A stretch of DNA of 31,775 nt from Entrophospora sp. SA101. Its lineage: Eukaryota > Glomeromycota > Glomeromycetes > Entrophosporales > Entrophosporaceae. The stretch covers positions 4,924 through 36,698 of the forward strand of contig CAUDNR010004348.1 of the NCBI GenBank assembly GCA_958430865.1, in the 5' to 3' direction. The notes under the pieces are model-generated. The model was not told where the DNA came from. It did not search any database and was given only the letters and a program-made list of their open reading frames with translations. Position numbers and translations under genes: made by a program. Of this stretch, positions 29,845 through 31,775 are shown in pieces. How positions within the stretch are numbered: the stretch's first letter is position 1; each line of letters begins with the position of its first letter.

Positions 29845-31107
29845 GCCTTGATTGGGATTTTTATAGAAAGTGCATTGTACTAATACTCATTAATGCTCAT
29901 TGTATTAAGTAGGTATTGTGAAATAAAATCTCATAATCATTACCATTGTCATTATCATCACTATAGCCTTCATATTTACAAGGAATGTTATATGTAATCA
30001 TTAATCTTCCTCCTAAAATAAAATGTTGGAAAACATATCATCAAATACACAAAATGATTGTAAATGAAATTATTTAAACTCATATTCATATTTGTACAAG
30101 AGAAACAATAAAGCACCACCATCGTCAACATCTATATCCGTGTTTTTATTAAATACACAAGTAATGGTAGAAGTAGCTACTGCTCATACTTACACCAGCA
30201 TTAAAAATAAAATATCATCATCATCATCATAATTGATTATGGAAGAAACTACTCGTATAAGCAGTAAAAAGAAATCAAGTAATTAATTTTTAATAATAAT
30301 AATAATTTTCACTTACAATATTCTGAATTCTTTCAAAAACATAACTGCTAAAAAAACAAATCATGTCCTACCTAAAATATTCAACATGTTACTCATTCAT
30401 TTCTACAAACAAGTCTAGAAACTAAGAAATACAAATTTTTTTGCACAAGATATACATACCTATTATAATGTCAACAAAATAAAATATAAAGAAAAATTCC
30501 TTCAACTAACACCATCAAAACTCACACACACAATACTAAGAATCCTCATCATGGATCAAATGTAGATACCGCATTGTCAATTGGTTCCAATTAAACTACA
30601 CCAGCAAAAAAAACAAAGAATAAATTAGGAATAATATAAAAGATTTTTTTTCCTTCTTTAAATAAAATTTTTTTGTAATCTTTTATATAGTTTAAAAATA
30701 AATAGATAATAATAACCAATACATTTGATTAAAATAGAAACCCAGTTCTGGCATATTGTGTTGATTATATATATTCACTACTAAGTGGTCATTTGGCAGA
30801 TAATGCTCTATTTACCAATTTGAAAAGAGGTATTAAAAAGCAGATAGTGGAATTGATTATCATATTCTATATCTTTTATATATTTATATAGTATGGTGCA
30901 GGCCACCTATAACTCAAAATAAAATCACCTGACTTCAAAGCACTAAAACTTTTGCATTACAAATTATAAAAAAAAAAATCCATTATAATGATAGAGTAGA
31001 CAAAGGGAAATAGTAGCAACAGTTTAAAATTTTAATTGTCTAGAAAGTTTTTGAGTTTTAGAACAGCTTAAATTTCAGACATGCAATGTTATCATGTGAT
31101 ATAAATT
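29845..31107. other. Stretch without a clear gene; possible minus-strand coding scraps
   Basis: On the minus strand, 30177-30070 reads ATSTITCVFNKNTDIDVDDG then GALLFLLYKYEYEFK to TAA. Similar Asp-rich then Ile/Leu-Leu-Phe stretches recur nearby (NYDDDDDILFLML from about 30242; DNGNDYEILFHNTYLIQ ending near 29898). They could be repeated last exons of a decayed gene, or products of GAT-rich repeats. A short ATC microsatellite lies at 30214-30230. No RNA gene is recognised. Confidence 0.3.
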
Positions 31108-31658
31108 TTATCCAACGAAATCACTTGATTTTTTCTTCAAACGCAATATATTATTTAAGGCTAAATCTTTCCAATTCACTTCTTCATCGAATTTCCCATG
31201 TAAGAGCCCCATATTTTTTAATGATGTTAGTTCGTTCCTAATAAATAACATCTATAAATATAAAGATGGGTTAATAAGGCATCATTATTTTTTTGCACAA
31301 ATATCCATCCTAATCAGAAATAGTCGGCATCATTGTCTTAAAAAATCATCATAATAAGTATAATAAAAGGGATTCTCGCTGACAATATGTTACTTTTCAA
31401 TCTTATTATACTTATTAATGTCTAGATATTTATTCATCACTTTATTATCCAATATACGAATATCAAAGCGGTAAAAAATACCTGATTAATATTTTGCAAT
31501 GATTCAAGATGTCATCTACGTTCTTTATCCTTAATTTTGACACATTCCCATTGTTGAGTAATTATATTGGAAATGGTAATTTTATCTAAAGATGTGGTTT
31601 TTAAAAAGATATATAAAGGGGTGAAAATTTCAATTGATGGAGCAGATGAGCTAGACAT
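31108..31658 (-). pseudogene. Decayed gene of unknown family at the window end, minus strand
   Basis: A good first exon runs 31658-31482: MSSSSAPSIEIFTPLYIFLK and TTSLDKITISNIITQQWECV, then KIKDKERR, an in-frame TGA at 31514-31512, and HLESLQNINQ up to a GTATTT donor. The TGA would be CGA (Arg) before one C-to-T change, giving a run of Arg. Further coding-like pieces follow in shifted frames: SENPFYYTYYDDFLRQ (31380-31333), DNDADYF then stop then LGWIFVQKNNDALLTHLYIY (31337-31227), and MLFIRNELTSLKNMGLLHGK...WKDLALNNILRLKKKSSDFVG (31251-31108). Adjacent pieces overlap in different frames, so the locus has several frameshifts. I do not recognise the protein family. Confidence 0.55.
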
Positions 31659-31775
31659 GATTTTATTGTTAGTTTAGTGTAAAAAAAATAGTTTTAGTTC
31701 GTGTAGAAATTCTAAAAAGAATAGAACAGCTTCTTAATCAAGTTGACAATAATATCAATTTAAAATATAGTACAA

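Noticed and set aside
31573..31677. Plus-strand frame containing ISIDGADELD, which looks like the ribose-5-phosphate isomerase A signature
   Set aside because: The rest of the isomerase is absent on both sides, and the frame has an upstream stop at 31555-31557. The same bases on the minus strand encode a better and longer first exon (MSSSSAPSIEIF...). The signature is a complement-strand coincidence.

Overview
The window looks like nuclear DNA of an arbuscular mycorrhizal fungus (Glomeromycotina, Rhizophagus-like). The evidence is strong A+T richness, short GT-AG introns of about 55-103 nt, long gene-poor repeat stretches, decayed transposons, and members of families known to be greatly expanded in these fungi: kinase-like proteins, BTB-BACK-TLDc proteins, F-box proteins and AIG1/GIMAP-like GTPases. 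No species can be fixed from sequence alone, and no bacterial, viral or organellar gene set is visible.

Layout. 1-2038: the 3' end of a decayed hAT transposase and an 8-bp minisatellite. 2039-7430: a 17-exon gene for a protein of about 1193 residues with two kinase-like domains, both lacking the DFG aspartate. They are separated by a coiled coil, a Cys/His/Trp module and a Ser/Pro repeat. Its fourth intron carries a 473-bp terminal-inverted-repeat element with a perfect 8-bp target duplication. One extra A in an A9 run breaks the frame in exon 13. 7431-15922: a long gene-free block holding a pogo-like element, a palindromic MITE inserted in a tandem duplication, and a five-copy array with a period of about 155-175 bp.

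15923-17888: a four-exon AIG1/GIMAP-like GTPase with a Cys/His cluster and coiled coils. 19257-19863 (minus): remnants of an unrecognised gene with in-frame stops. 20164-21925: a three-exon BTB-BACK-TLDc gene. 22052-24190: a possible inverted-repeat element and a second decayed unrecognised gene. 25058-25313: a MITE. 25577-26971: an intact single-exon F-box/LRR-like gene, followed at 27107-28195 by a wrecked tandem copy of it. 28473-29844: a dead mariner element interrupted by a second MITE of the same family as the one at 25058. 31108-31658 (minus): a third decayed unrecognised gene.

The intact genes do not form an operon or cluster; each has its own spacing and introns. What they share is a signalling or turnover theme: kinase-like scaffold, GTPase, BTB adaptor, F-box adaptor. 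They also sit among duplicated, decaying relatives. This fits birth-and-death evolution of expanded families in a transposon-rich region. The most unusual object is the tandem-pseudokinase protein.
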